Shown piece after piece: positions 42,894 through 52,596 of a stretch of 64,000 bases of DNA. Made by a program: the position numbers and the translations under genes. The DNA is from JAGWRI01 sp035700805. Lineage in GTDB: Bacteria > Gemmatimonadota > Gemmatimonadetes > Gemmatimonadales > Gemmatimonadaceae. The DNA lies in NCBI GenBank assembly GCA_035700805.1, contig DASSOG010000023.1:10495-74494 (forward strand), in the 5' to 3' direction. How positions within the stretch are numbered: position 1 is the stretch's first letter; each line of letters starts with the position of its first letter. The notes under the pieces are model-generated. The model saw nothing but the letters and a program-made list of their open reading frames with translations, did no database searches and had not been told where the DNA came from.

Positions 42894-45800
42894 CTACGCC
42901 GTGGCGGCGGCCTCCGCGATGCCGGCGTCTGCCGCCGCATCCACCGATGCCCCCTTCATGCGCACGCTCACCAGCGACGACACGCCCGGTTCCTGCATCG
43001 TGACGCCATAGACGGCGTCGGCGGCCTCGGTGGTGGTGCGCGGATTGTGCGTGATCACGATGAACTGCGTCCGGTGCTTGAATTCCGTGAGCATGTGGAC
43101 GAAGCGCCCGATGTTGGCGTCGTCCAGCGGCGCGTCCACCTCGTCCAGCAGGCAGAACGGGCTGGGCTTGGTGAGGAAGATGCCGAACAGCAGCGACAGG
43201 GCCACCAGGGCGCGTTCTCCACTGGAGAGCAGGTGGATGCGCTGGGTGCGCTTGCCGCGCGGCGAGGCGTGCACCTCGATGTCGCAGTCCAGCGGGGCCT
43301 CGGGGTTTTCCAGGCGCAGGTCGCACTCGCCGCCGCCAAAGAGCGTCATGAAGATCTGGCGGAAGTTCTCGCGCACCTTCACGAAAGTCTCCAGGAACAT
43401 GTCTCGCGCCGTGGCGTCAATTTCGCGGATGGCCTGCACCAGCGAATTCCTGGCCTCGGTGAGGTCGGTGCGCTGCGCGGTCAGGAACTCCAGCCGCTTG
43501 ACCGTCTCGTCGTGTTCCTCGATGGCGAGCAGGTTCACCGCGCCGAGTTGTTCGAGCTGTGCGCGCAGGTCCTCCGCCTCGCTTCGCAGGGCATCGTCGT
43601 CCAGGTCGAGCGGCTCGGCGTTGGCCAGCATCTCGTCCAGGGGTTTGCGCCACTCGGTCTCCAGGCGCTCCCGGATGGCCGCCCGACGGCCGGAGAGCTC
43701 GGTGAACCGCACTTCCGCGCGGTGCAGCTCCTCGCCGGCCGCGCCTCCGTCATGGCGCAGCTGATCGAGCGTGTGTTCGGCTTCGGTGAGCGCGGCGTCC
43801 GTGGTGGCCACCGCACGTTCGGCCTCCGCCACGCGCTGCTCGACGTCATTCAGCGTGGCCTGGCGCGCATCCAGGTCCATGCGCCAGGCGGCCATGTGCT
43901 CCGCCAGTTGCGTGTCGCTGCTGGACAGCCCGCCCAGTTCGGCGCTGAGCGCCTCCAGGCGCTCGGAGGCCGAGCGCAGCTCGTCGTTGAGGCGCTGCTC
44001 CCGGTCGGACGCCACCTGCGCGCGGGCCTGCACCTGCGCCTGCTCCACCTGCCAGGCCGCCCGCTGTTCCCGGGCGTGCTCCTGCTCCTGTTCGGCCTGC
44101 GCCAGCGTCTCCCGCGCGCGCGCCACTTCCTGCTCGCCGCGGGCAATGCGCAGGCCGAGCGATTCGATGTCCTGTGCAATGGCCGTCATGGCCACGCCCA
44201 GCTCGCTGCGGCGCGCCTCCAGTTGGCCCGCCAGGTCCGCGGACGCCTGCGCCTCACGCTGCGCGAGCTCCATGGTGCGCGACGTCTCGTTGTGCTGGAC
44301 GGTGGCGGCGCTCAGCGCCTGCCGCGCGTTCGTTGCGGCTTCCGCGGCCGTCGCAATTCGCTGCTCCGTCTGCCGCAGGGCGTCCGCGGCTGCCCTGGCG
44401 GCAGTTGACGCGGCATCGCGACCGGCGGCGGCGGATTCCACTTCACCGCGCAGCTCGAACATCTCCGCCCGGCGGCGCAGCGGCCCGGGGCCCCCGCCAT
44501 TTCCCGGCAACCACACGGCGCCTCGCGCGTCCGTGAATGCGCCGCCGTCGGCCTCGGGCCGCACGGCGCCGAGGAGCACGCGCACCCACGACTCCGCCGG
44601 TGACGCCGCCCGGACGCCGTCGGAGAGCGCGCCCGACGTCGATGGCACGTTCGGGGCCGCCGCGTCCAGCGGCAGGAGGAGCAGGGGACCGGGGTCGGCC
44701 TCGCGATGCCAGGCGCGCACGGCTTCCGCAACGGCGCGATTGCGCACCAGCACGGCGTGGAGCGACGCACCGAGGAAGCGTTCGACCAGCAGCGCCGAGG
44801 CCTGGTCCGTGGTGAGGAAATCACTGAGTGGGCCCAGCACGGCATCCTGCCCGAACCGGTCGCGCTCCTTGAGGAGGCGCGCGGCCGCGGGGGCCAGGCC
44901 CACGCGTTCGCGTTCCAGCCCCTCCAGCGCGTGCATCCTGCCCTGAAGCGCCGCGACGGACTGCTCCAGGCGGACCAGTTCCGCGCGCGCCTGCGCGTCG
45001 GCTTCGCGCGCCGCGCGTTCGGCTTCGCGCGCGGTGGTGAGCTCCGCGTCCGCGCGGGCCGATTCCTGCCGCGCCGTGTCCAGCGTGGCCGCGGCCGCGG
45101 CCACGCCCTGCTGCGCGACTTCCAGCGAGCCCGCCAGCACTGCGCGTTGCTGCGCCAGCGTCTCGATGCGCTGGGCCGTTTCATCCAGTTCCCGCTGCGC
45201 GCGCTCGCGATCGTGATCCAGGCGATGGGCCAGATCCTGGGCCTCGCGCAACTGGGTGTCGGCGCGCTCGGCGTCGCCGCGCGCGGCCGCCACGGCCTCG
45301 CGTCCCGCGTCCTCGCGACGCTGGCGCTCGGCGAGTTCCGCCTGCAGCGCACGCAAGGCCTCGTCGAGTTCCCGCCGTTCGACGGCCACGCGGTCGCGAT
45401 CCTCCACCAGCCGCGCGCGCGTGCGTTCGCCGTGCGACGTTTCCACCTCGGCGCGCTCGCGCTGGAGGCGGGCGTTGCGCTGGCGCTCCTCCGCCACGGC
45501 CATCTCCGCCCGGATGGACTGCACCTGTTCGCGCTGCTCCGCGAGGTGGCGCGAGAGTTCATTGCGACGCGCCTCGGCCGTGGTGCGGGCGCCGTGCGCG
45601 GAATCCCGCGCCTGCTCCGCGGCCGCAATGCGTGCGTCCCAGTCGGGGAGCTGGGTGCGCAATTCAGCCACCCGTCCCTCCAGGCGCGCGAGTTCGTCGC
45701 GCCAGGCGCGCATTTCGCGGGCCGCGAGCGCGATCTCCACCGTGTACCGGCGCGCGCTGAGCTCCGCATGGCGTTCGGCACGCCGACGCTGGCGCGCCAG

Positions 45801-46412
45801 CGAGCGCGTCTGCGTGGTGACTTCGCTGATCAGGTCGTCCAGGCGCTGGAGGTCCACCGTGGTTTCCTCCAGGCGACGCTCCGTGGTGCGGCGGCGATCG
45901 CGATACAGGCCCACGCCCGCGGCCTCCTCAAAGAGCTCGCGTCGGTCGTCGGGACGGTCGGAGAGCAGCGCGTCGATCATCCTGCTCTCGATCACCACGC
46001 CCGTGTCCGCGCCCAGGCCGGTGCCCCGCAGCAGGTCATGCACGTCGCGCAGGCGGCACGGGGCGCCGTTGAGCAGGTACTCGCTTTCACCGGAGCGGGA
46101 GAGGCGCCGCGAGAGGACGACTTCCTTGAACGCGATGGGAAGCGAGCCGTCCTCGTTGTCAAAATGGAGCGACACCTCGGCCACGTTCACGGCGCGCCGC
46201 GCGGACGCGCCCTGGAAGATCACTTCCTCCATCTTCGCGCCGCGCAGCAACCGGGCCCGCTGTTCCCCCAGCACCCAACGCACCGCGTCGGACACGTTGG
46301 ACTTGCCGCAGCCGTTCGGCCCGACGATGGCGGTGACCCCCTGGTTGAAGGTCAGCGTGGTCTCATCGGCAAACGACTTGAAGCCGTGCATCTCGAGCTT
46401 GGTCAAGCGCAC
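42894..46412 (-). CDS. smc: Chromosome segregation protein SMC
   Basis: A 1,172-residue condensin ATPase starting at GTG 46412 (VRLTKLEMHGFKSFADETTL), preceded by GGGAG. Walker A is GPNGCGKSN (31-39); long coiled coils flank a hinge domain at about 490-660; the C-terminal head has the signature LSSGERALVALSLLFGI and Walker B PFCLLDEVDAPLDD. SMC shapes and segregates the chromosome together with ScpA and ScpB, which are not in this window. The start overlaps the stop of the SPOR gene by 1 nt (TAGTG), an unusual context that suggests coupled translation. Confidence 0.96.
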   Translation of the reverse strand: MRLTKLEMHGFKSFADETTLTFNQGVTAIVGPNGCGKSNVSDAVRWVLGEQRARLLRGAKMEEVIFQGASARRAVNVAEVSLHFDNEDGSLPIAFKEVVLSRRLSRSGESEYLLNGAPCRLRDVHDLLRGTGLGADTGVVIESRMIDALLSDRPDDRRELFEEAAGVGLYRDRRRTTERRLEETTVDLQRLDDLISEVTTQTRSLARQRRRAERHAELSARRYTVEIALAAREMRAWRDELARLEGRVAELRTQLPDWDARIAAAEQARDSAHGARTTAEARRNELSRHLAEQREQVQSIRAEMAVAEERQRNARLQRERAEVETSHGERTRARLVEDRDRVAVERRELDEALRALQAELAERQRREDAGREAVAAARGDAERADTQLREAQDLAHRLDHDRERAQRELDETAQRIETLAQQRAVLAGSLEVAQQGVAAAAATLDTARQESARADAELTTAREAERAAREADAQARAELVRLEQSVAALQGRMHALEGLERERVGLAPAAARLLKERDRFGQDAVLGPLSDFLTTDQASALLVERFLGASLHAVLVRNRAVAEAVRAWHREADPGPLLLLPLDAAAPNVPSTSGALSDGVRAASPAESWVRVLLGAVRPEADGGAFTDARGAVWLPGNGGGPGPLRRRAEMFELRGEVESAAAGRDAASTAARAAADALRQTEQRIATAAEAATNARQALSAATVQHNETSRTMELAQREAQASADLAGQLEARRSELGVAMTAIAQDIESLGLRIARGEQEVARARETLAQAEQEQEHAREQRAAWQVEQAQVQARAQVASDREQRLNDELRSASERLEALSAELGGLSSSDTQLAEHMAAWRMDLDARQATLNDVEQRVAEAERAVATTDAALTEAEHTLDQLRHDGGAAGEELHRAEVRFTELSGRRAAIRERLETEWRKPLDEMLANAEPLDLDDDALRSEAEDLRAQLEQLGAVNLLAIEEHDETVKRLEFLTAQRTDLTEARNSLVQAIREIDATARDMFLETFVKVRENFRQIFMTLFGGGECDLRLENPEAPLDCDIEVHASPRGKRTQRIHLLSSGERALVALSLLFGIFLTKPSPFCLLDEVDAPLDDANIGRFVHMLTEFKHRTQFIVITHNPRTTTEAADAVYGVTMQEPGVSSLVSVRMKGASVDAAADAGIAEAAATA

Positions 46413-47134
46413 TAGAACGATCTCCCTGTCCGGTAAGCCATCGTGGCGCGGAGACCCACGGCGTGCAACGCGGCCGTCAGGCGCGCCATGCCGGCTGTGT
46501 CGCTGGGTGCGAACGCCCCGGCGTAGAGCCACGCCCGGCCATCGGCCTGGCGCAGCGCATACACGGGAAGTCCGCGGGCCCTGAGCTGCGCCACGCGTGT
46601 CTCCGCTGAATCGCCTGCAATATCCTGCGCAATCAAGAGCGCCAGCGACCGGCGATCCACCGTCCCGTCCGTCCGGCCCAATTGTCCGCGTGCGCGCATC
46701 TCGACCAGGAGTGTGCGCGCCTCGGCATCGCTGGTGAAGGCGCCGGCGTACACCGCGTACGTCCAGCGCCCCTGGTTGGAAGCCGGGGCGTACGTACCGG
46801 CCGGCACGCGAGGCCCCAGTTGCTGAAGGCGTAAAATAGCACCTGCCGGGGTGTCCGCGTCGGCGACGTGCACGGCAAAGGCCGCGGGGTGCGCGGCGTC
46901 GCCCGGTGGCACGTGCGCCCTGCCGTCCACGGCCACCAGCGCCGGCACCCCGGCCGCGGCGTCACCCGTGGGCCGGGGGGGATGCTGGTAGTCGGCTCCG
47001 TGACTCCGCGCCAGGGGCCGCTCGGCCAGCCACGCGCCCAGGGCGAGCGCAAGTGCCGTCATGATCACGCCCAGCAGCGCCGGAGCGGCGCGTCGCGCGC
47101 GCGCGGAACGGCCTGCCGCCGCCAGCGCCGTCAT
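46412..47134 (-). CDS. SPOR-domain membrane protein
   Basis: A 240-residue protein with one helix (about 18-36) and an outside domain containing a SPOR-like fold: RWTYAVYAGAFTSDAEARTL and RAWLYAGAFAPSDTAGMARL. SPOR domains bind glycan strands stripped of stem peptides at division sites. ATG 47134 overlaps the TGA of the upstream lipoprotein gene. Being encoded directly ahead of smc, it may link cell-wall cues and chromosome organisation, but that is only suggested by position. Confidence 0.78.
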   Translation of the reverse strand: MTALAAAGRSARARRAAPALLGVIMTALALALGAWLAERPLARSHGADYQHPPRPTGDAAAGVPALVAVDGRAHVPPGDAAHPAAFAVHVADADTPAGAILRLQQLGPRVPAGTYAPASNQGRWTYAVYAGAFTSDAEARTLLVEMRARGQLGRTDGTVDRRSLALLIAQDIAGDSAETRVAQLRARGLPVYALRQADGRAWLYAGAFAPSDTAGMARLTAALHAVGLRATMAYRTGRSF

Positions 47135-48624
47135 GGGGTGGCCTCGTACACCCAGTACGTGTGCTGCGATGCGCGTCCCACGCGCTCCGCCTCGTCGCGC
47201 GTGGGGTAGGGGCCGAGCACCACGCGATAGATGGACGTGCCATTGCGCGTGGTCGCCAGGATCCGGGCGCGCTGGCCTTCCACCATGATCTCCGAGGCCA
47301 GTTGCTGCGCGCGTTCCACCGAGAGCAACGCGGCGAACGAGACGATGTACCCCACGGGCGCGACCACCGAATCGTGGGCCGCCACCCGACCGGCCAACGC
47401 GGCCAGGCTGTCGGGGAGCTGCGCGGCCCGCGCGGCGGAGTCGGCGGCCGCTGCATCGGCGGCGGTGCGCACGCTGTCGGCCGCAGCCAGGTTGAAGCTC
47501 ACCGGTCGGTCCAGCGAGGACGCGCGCGGTCGGAAGCCGTTCCACTGGAACTGGTACCAGAAATCCCGCGCGCCGGTGCTGACGGCTCGCGCGGGACGCA
47601 GCGTCTCGCCGTCAATGAAGGTCACGCTGCGCCGGTGCAGCAATGCGATGGCGCCATCCGGCCCCACAAAGGGCAGGTCCGCGCGCCACTCGGTGCCCAC
47701 GGTTCCCAGGACGCGGTTGGTCCCCACCGAGATCACCCACGCCGAGTCGCGGCCGGCCTCCCGAGCCAGGAGGTAGCGACCCAGGGGATCGATGCGAAGT
47801 TCGGACGCCTGTCCCGGCAGCTTGATCTGCGCCGAGATCGCGGCCGTGTAGCGATCCACCACCCGCAGAATGGGGCTGGAGTCCGTGACCACGAACACCC
47901 GGTCGCCGCTCGGCGTGGGCACGGCCGCGGCAATGCGCTCCGGGAACTTCACGGGGTGGGTCCACTCGAGCGTCCGCGTGGACAGGCCGACGAGTCCGGA
48001 ATCCACGATGACGTAGAGCCGCTCGCCCGCCTGCGCCGGCAGCGTACGCCATGCGGACGGGAAGTCCGCGGATTTCACGATCTTGGGTTCGGGCGGAAAG
48101 AGCCGCCACACCCGGGTGCGGCGGCCGGTGTCGCCCACCACCAGCAGGGAGCCATCATCCTGCGGAAAGACGGCGCGCGCCGGGGCCGGCGGGGTGTAGG
48201 TCCAGCTCTGGCCCGTGGTGTAGCGGACCACCTTGCCGGTGGCGCCGATGGCGTAGACGGCGGACCCGTCAGCGGAGCGGGCGTCGCGCACCGTGTCGGA
48301 GGTGACCTGGTCGGAACCCCCCAGGCGCAGGTCCAGCCGCACGGGGTTCCCCTTGGAATCCACGAACAGCAGGGCGCCGGCGTTGCGATCAAACGCCAGC
48401 ATGCGGTCCACGCCCGGGGCGCGGCTCGAGGCGGTCCAGACCACGGAGTCCAGGTGCGTGTAGGAGTAGACGCGCGGAGCGCCGCCCGCCATCGGGACGC
48501 GCAGGACCAGCGCGTCGGGGCCGCTCTGCGAGCCACTGCCGGCGGCGCTCACGGGCACCAGGCCGCGCGGGTCGCCACACGCCGCGGCCATCACGACGGT
48601 CGCGAGCACGAGGGCGCGCCGCAT
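47131..48624 (-). CDS. Lipoprotein with propeller-like body and C-terminal SPOR domain
   Basis: A 497-residue lipoprotein (lipobox VMAAAC, Cys16). Residues 35-370 contain repeated beta-strand blocks (LLFVDSKGNPVRLDL, VYAIGATGKVVRY, ERLYVIVDSGLVGL, RVFVVTDSSP) that suggest a beta-propeller without a canonical WD motif. The C-terminal 85 residues (VGYIVSFAALLSVERAQQLA and YRVVLGPYPTRDEAERV) form a SPOR domain. ATG 48624 shares one nucleotide with the stop of the preceding fusion gene (TGATG). Peptidoglycan binding at the outer membrane is the likely role. Confidence 0.78.
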   Translation of the reverse strand: MRRALVLATVVMAAACGDPRGLVPVSAAGSGSQSGPDALVLRVPMAGGAPRVYSYTHLDSVVWTASSRAPGVDRMLAFDRNAGALLFVDSKGNPVRLDLRLGGSDQVTSDTVRDARSADGSAVYAIGATGKVVRYTTGQSWTYTPPAPARAVFPQDDGSLLVVGDTGRRTRVWRLFPPEPKIVKSADFPSAWRTLPAQAGERLYVIVDSGLVGLSTRTLEWTHPVKFPERIAAAVPTPSGDRVFVVTDSSPILRVVDRYTAAISAQIKLPGQASELRIDPLGRYLLAREAGRDSAWVISVGTNRVLGTVGTEWRADLPFVGPDGAIALLHRRSVTFIDGETLRPARAVSTGARDFWYQFQWNGFRPRASSLDRPVSFNLAAADSVRTAADAAAADSAARAAQLPDSLAALAGRVAAHDSVVAPVGYIVSFAALLSVERAQQLASEIMVEGQRARILATTRNGTSIYRVVLGPYPTRDEAERVGRASQHTYWVYEATP

Positions 48625-51600
48625 CAGAAGCTCGGCCACAGCGACCAGGTCCAGAATCCGCGTTGTCCAGGTTGATCCATGGGAATGGAATAGTACCAGC
48701 TTATCAGGGCGTAGTTGAAGAGGTTCAGGCGCAGGCCGACGCCATAACTTCGCACGGGGTAGCGCTGGTGGGTGAGGTCGAAGTTCGGCGGGCGTCGCGC
48801 GTACACCGACTGGTTGCGGGACCAGGCCAGCCCCTCGTCGTAGAACAGCACGCCATCGAGTGAGGGAAGCGAGACGGGCAGCACCCCGAAGTTGTCGCGC
48901 CGCACCAGGGGAAAGCGGAGTTCCGCGTTGAACACCAGCACCCGGCTGCCCAGGAGCTGCAGGGCGCTGCAGTTGCTGGGTGTGGCGGCGATCACGGGGC
49001 AGCTCGAGGAGAACTGGCTGTTGCGATCGTATCCGCGCACGAAGTCGGGGCGGGCGATGTACTTGGGAAACGCGGCTTCGTCGCGCCCCACCGTGGCATC
49101 CGCGTACAGGCGCGTGGCCACCGTGAGCTGGTTGAAGATGATGGGATCGTAGCGCCGGTAGTCCGCCAGGTACTCCATCCAATTGTAGGCCCCGACGACC
49201 GGCGTGACCTGCAGCCGGTACCGGTGGCCGGTAATGGGTCCGGTGGCGCTGTACACGGAGTTGTCGAAGACGTAGGCGAGCTGCGCGTCCACGTAGTTCA
49301 GGCTGTGGTCCCGGTGCGTGCTGTCGAAGCGGAAGGGTGAGATGGAAATGCCGTTGCGGAGCGAGCGGCCAATGAACCAGCGCTCACGGTCGATGTTGTT
49401 GAATCCTCCGCCCACCTCGAATCGCCGGAACCGGTCCAGCGGATAGGCCGCGAGCCCGTACACCTGCCGGGCCACATACGTACTGATTTCCTGATGCTCG
49501 GTGCCCTCGGCGGGCAGCGACGGGTTGATGGCCACCGAATCGCCCGTGAGGAAGTAGAACGGCGACTGCGCAAAGCCCCCCGTCATCTGCCACCGGCGTG
49601 TGAGGTCGGTGTAGCTCAGCGAGAGCCGCGCCTCGCTCACCCGGCCGTTGATGGCCGCCCCGATCTCCGCGCGGTGGCTGCCCAGCATGTCGCTGAGCCC
49701 CATCTGGAAACCGCCAAACACGTTCCGTCCATAGTTGTCCGGCGCGTAGCCGACGGTGGGGCGTGCCGCAAAATCGGGGCGCAACCGGATGCCGTAGGGC
49801 GCGTCGCGGAACGCCGCGGTATCGGGCAGCCCGAGGGTGACGCTGTCGAGCAGTGCGGCCACGCTGACCGCCGAATCGGCGTGGGCGCGAAGCGTGGTGG
49901 AATCGCGCCGCGCGCGCTGGGGCTGCAGCGCCGTGGCCACGACGGCCGGCGGATGGAAGGGCGTGGTGGCCAGCGAGTCGGGGTGGTCCATGGACCAGAC
50001 CGTGTACTTGCCATCGGAGAAGTAGGTGAACGCCAGGCGGTCGGCGTGGCGGGCCCAGGTGATGGCCGGGCTGTATTCAGTGATCCCTGATACCGCGCCC
50101 GTGAGGTTGGTGAGCTGGTAGTGCTCGTGGTCATCCAGGCGGTACAGGAAGAGGTTGGCGGTGCCCGCGCGGTCGGAGACGTACGCAATGGCGCTGCCAT
50201 CCGGCGACCACGCGGGGTTCAGGTTCAGGCCGGCCTGCCCGGGCAGCACGGTGATGGTGCCTGACGCCAGGTCGTACAGCGCGATGCGCCACCTGGGAAA
50301 GTGCAGGTGGGCCAGGTCCGCCCCTGGGCCGCGATCGGTGGCAAAGGCAATGACGCGCCCGTCGGGGGACCACGCGGGCTGCAGGTCGCCGTACTTGTCG
50401 TGCGTCAGGCGCTGCAGGTGCGACCCGTCGGCATCCACCACGCAGAGGTCGGTGAGGCCGCCTTCGCTGCCGCTGAAGGCCAGGCGGCGGCCATCGGGCG
50501 ACCAGGTGGGATTGGTGGCTGACTCAAAGGGCAGGGCGTCCAGGCGGGCCAGGACGCGGCGGGTGTTCACGTCCAGGATGTAGAGCACGTCGCGGCCGGC
50601 GGACTGCGCGGTGAAGGCCAGCCGGCTGCCGTCGGGGGAGAAGGCGGGCTGCGAGTACAGCACCCGCAGCTCCTCGTAGTTCGCGTTGGTGGTACTCTGC
50701 ACCAGGCGCTGGATGCGCCGGCCGGTGGTCGCATCCGCCAGCCAGAGGTCAATGAACACCTGCCCGCGCGCGCGGCTGCCATTGGCCAGGAAGGCCACAT
50801 GCTTGCCGTCGGGGGACAGCGCGGGCGCCAGGAAGATGTCCCCGCCGCTCCGGGCGGGGTTGAGCATGGGCTGGGCCAGGTCGCGCACCCACTGGAGGTT
50901 GGCCACCTCCGGCAGGTAGCGCCGCTGCAGGTATTCCTTCCACCGGGCGCCCAGCTCATCCAGCGACTCCCCCGTCTGGCGGACAATGGCCTTCTCCACG
51001 CCCTGGCTGGGGGTGGCACGGAGGATCTGCCCGACCGCGTCGTCCCCCCAGCGCGCGCCGATGTAGGCCCACAGGGAGTGGCCGTACCGGTAGGGGAAGT
51101 ACTTGTCGGGTTCGTCGGTCAACTGCTTGATGGTGGGGATGGTGCCATTCAGGGCCGCGTCGCGCATCCATGAATCCGTAAGGGCCGACGTGGGGCCCAG
51201 CGAGAGGTACTCCGCCATCCCCTCGGTGAACCATTGCGGCGGGTTCACCCTGGCCAGGGTCTGCAGCCCGCTGCCGGCATGGCCGTGCGCGAACATGTCG
51301 AACTGGAAGGCGTGCACCATCTCGTGCGTGAGCACGTGCTCAAACGTGCGGTAATCGCCCGTGAAGTTGAGGAGCATGCGGTGGCGCAGGGCCTCGGTCA
51401 CGCCCCCCGTGGCCTCGCCCAGGTCGCCGGTCACCGTGTTCTGCCCGAAGTCGGCGCGCGTGGCAAACAGGATGATGGGCTTCTTCTCGATGAACTTGTG
51501 GTCCAGGATCCGCGAGAGTCGCGCATAGTCGCGCTCGGCCATGCGCGCGGCGTCCACCGCGGCGGCGTGCTCCACGGGGTAGTAGTAAACCAGGAAGTGG

Positions 51601-51737
51601 TCCGTCTCGATGTAGCGCCAGTCGCGGTGCGCGTACTGCACCTGGTTCTGGCCAAAGTAGTCCTGCGCGCGCAGCGGCCCCGCCGTGGTGGTGGCCGCGA
51701 GGGCGAGCCCCACGAGCGCCGCGGCGCGGCGAGTCAC
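48624..51737 (-). CDS. Fusion of MA-type metallopeptidase, TolB-like propeller and outer-membrane-type beta-barrel
   Basis: A 1,037-residue exported protein starting at GTG 51737 (signal peptide to about LRAQD). Residues 30-230 resemble peptidase MA-like metalloproteases with HEMVH (138-142) and a downstream TEGMAEY (Glu172) as zinc ligands. Residues 290-600 are TolB/WD40-like PD40 repeats (PTWSPDGRRLAFSG, PAWSPDGRVIAFATD, PAWSPDGSAIAYVSD). Residues 640-1037 are beta-barrel-like, with an ending FWTWSLWPSF whose last residue is Phe, as in outer-membrane proteins. It probably sits in the outer membrane with its protease domain in the periplasm. The start overlaps the rsfS stop (GTGA). Confidence 0.82.
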   Translation of the reverse strand: MTRRAAALVGLALAATTTAGPLRAQDYFGQNQVQYAHRDWRYIETDHFLVYYYPVEHAAAVDAARMAERDYARLSRILDHKFIEKKPIILFATRADFGQNTVTGDLGEATGGVTEALRHRMLLNFTGDYRTFEHVLTHEMVHAFQFDMFAHGHAGSGLQTLARVNPPQWFTEGMAEYLSLGPTSALTDSWMRDAALNGTIPTIKQLTDEPDKYFPYRYGHSLWAYIGARWGDDAVGQILRATPSQGVEKAIVRQTGESLDELGARWKEYLQRRYLPEVANLQWVRDLAQPMLNPARSGGDIFLAPALSPDGKHVAFLANGSRARGQVFIDLWLADATTGRRIQRLVQSTTNANYEELRVLYSQPAFSPDGSRLAFTAQSAGRDVLYILDVNTRRVLARLDALPFESATNPTWSPDGRRLAFSGSEGGLTDLCVVDADGSHLQRLTHDKYGDLQPAWSPDGRVIAFATDRGPGADLAHLHFPRWRIALYDLASGTITVLPGQAGLNLNPAWSPDGSAIAYVSDRAGTANLFLYRLDDHEHYQLTNLTGAVSGITEYSPAITWARHADRLAFTYFSDGKYTVWSMDHPDSLATTPFHPPAVVATALQPQRARRDSTTLRAHADSAVSVAALLDSVTLGLPDTAAFRDAPYGIRLRPDFAARPTVGYAPDNYGRNVFGGFQMGLSDMLGSHRAEIGAAINGRVSEARLSLSYTDLTRRWQMTGGFAQSPFYFLTGDSVAINPSLPAEGTEHQEISTYVARQVYGLAAYPLDRFRRFEVGGGFNNIDRERWFIGRSLRNGISISPFRFDSTHRDHSLNYVDAQLAYVFDNSVYSATGPITGHRYRLQVTPVVGAYNWMEYLADYRRYDPIIFNQLTVATRLYADATVGRDEAAFPKYIARPDFVRGYDRNSQFSSSCPVIAATPSNCSALQLLGSRVLVFNAELRFPLVRRDNFGVLPVSLPSLDGVLFYDEGLAWSRNQSVYARRPPNFDLTHQRYPVRSYGVGLRLNLFNYALISWYYSIPMDQPGQRGFWTWSLWPSF

Positions 51738-52114
51738 GCACTCGCCCCGTGGGCGCCCACCGGCACCACCCGGGCGTCGCCCCACAGGCGCTCGAGCTGG
51801 TAGAACTCGCGCATGGCCGGGTGAAATACGTGCACCACGAAATCCACGTAGTCGAGCAGCACCCAGCGCCCGTGCACCAGCCCCTCCTGGTGGTAGGGGC
51901 GCTGTCCCAGCGTCGCCAGGTCTTCCATGACGTGGTCGGCCAGGGCGCGCACGTGCGTATCGGAGGTGCCGCTGGCAATCACGAAGTAATCGGTCATGTC
52001 CGCCACGCCGTGGAGGTCCAGGATAACGACGTTCTCGGCGCGATTCTCCACGCACGACCGGGCCGCGCGACGGACGGCGTCGGGCACCGTCCGGTGGCGA
52101 GCAGCAGTGGTCAT
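51734..52114 (-). CDS. rsfS: Ribosome silencing factor
   Basis: A 126-residue RsfS/Iojap protein. It has the family motifs VVILDLHGVADMTDYFVIASG, GLVHGRWVLLDYVDFVVHVF and FYQLERLWGDA. RsfS binds L14 and blocks subunit joining when nutrients are scarce. It lies 19 nt downstream of rplI, and its stop overlaps the start of the protease-barrel gene. Confidence 0.94.
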   Translation of the reverse strand: MTTAARHRTVPDAVRRAARSCVENRAENVVILDLHGVADMTDYFVIASGTSDTHVRALADHVMEDLATLGQRPYHQEGLVHGRWVLLDYVDFVVHVFHPAMREFYQLERLWGDARVVPVGAHGASA

Positions 52115-52133
52115 CTCGAGGCTTGACCTGCCC

Positions 52134-52577
52134 CTACTGCTTGATGACCCAAACCCGGATTTCGGGCTTTACGTCGGCGTGGAGTCGCACCGGCACCTTG
52201 TACACGCCCAGGGCCTTGATGGGTTCGTGCAGGTCGATCTGCCGGCGTTCCACCTGGATGCCCTGCGCGGCAAGCTGCTGCACGATATCGGCCGGCGTCA
52301 CCGAGCCGAAGAGCTTGCCTTCCTCGCCCACGCGCGCGGAGAAGGTGAGCGACACCTGCTCGAGGCGGGTCGCGATGGACTGCGCGGCCTCGCGGCGTTC
52401 CGCCTCGGCGGCCTCCAGGCGCGAGCGCTCCTGGGCAATGCGCTTGAGGTTGCCGGTGGTGGCTTCGTAGGCGAGGCCGCGCGGCAGCAGGTAGTTGCGG
52501 GCGTACCCGGCGCGGACGGAGACCACGTCTCCGGGCTTGCCGAGGTCGTCAATGGCGTGGCGAAGGATGATTTCCAT
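52134..52577 (-). CDS. rplI: 50S ribosomal protein L9
   Basis: A 147-residue L9; ATG 52577 (MEIILRHAIDDLGKPGDVV) is the normal start. The N-terminal RNA-binding domain RAGYARNYLLPRGLAYEAT, the connecting helix (about 40-75) and the C-terminal domain (LFGSVTPADIVQQLAAQGI) are complete. It lies in the conserved rpsF-rpsR-DUF2232-rplI order, 19 nt after DUF2232. Confidence 0.96.
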   Translation of the reverse strand: MEIILRHAIDDLGKPGDVVSVRAGYARNYLLPRGLAYEATTGNLKRIAQERSRLEAAEAERREAAQSIATRLEQVSLTFSARVGEEGKLFGSVTPADIVQQLAAQGIQVERRQIDLHEPIKALGVYKVPVRLHADVKPEIRVWVIKQ

Positions 52578-52596
52578 GGGAAGTATCCGAGGTGGA

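Noticed and set aside
40563..44408. A 1,281-codon open frame on the plus strand opposite lolA, DAHP synthase, MBL and smc
   Set aside because: It runs antisense to well-recognised genes and has biased, low-complexity composition typical of third-position effects in GC-rich DNA.
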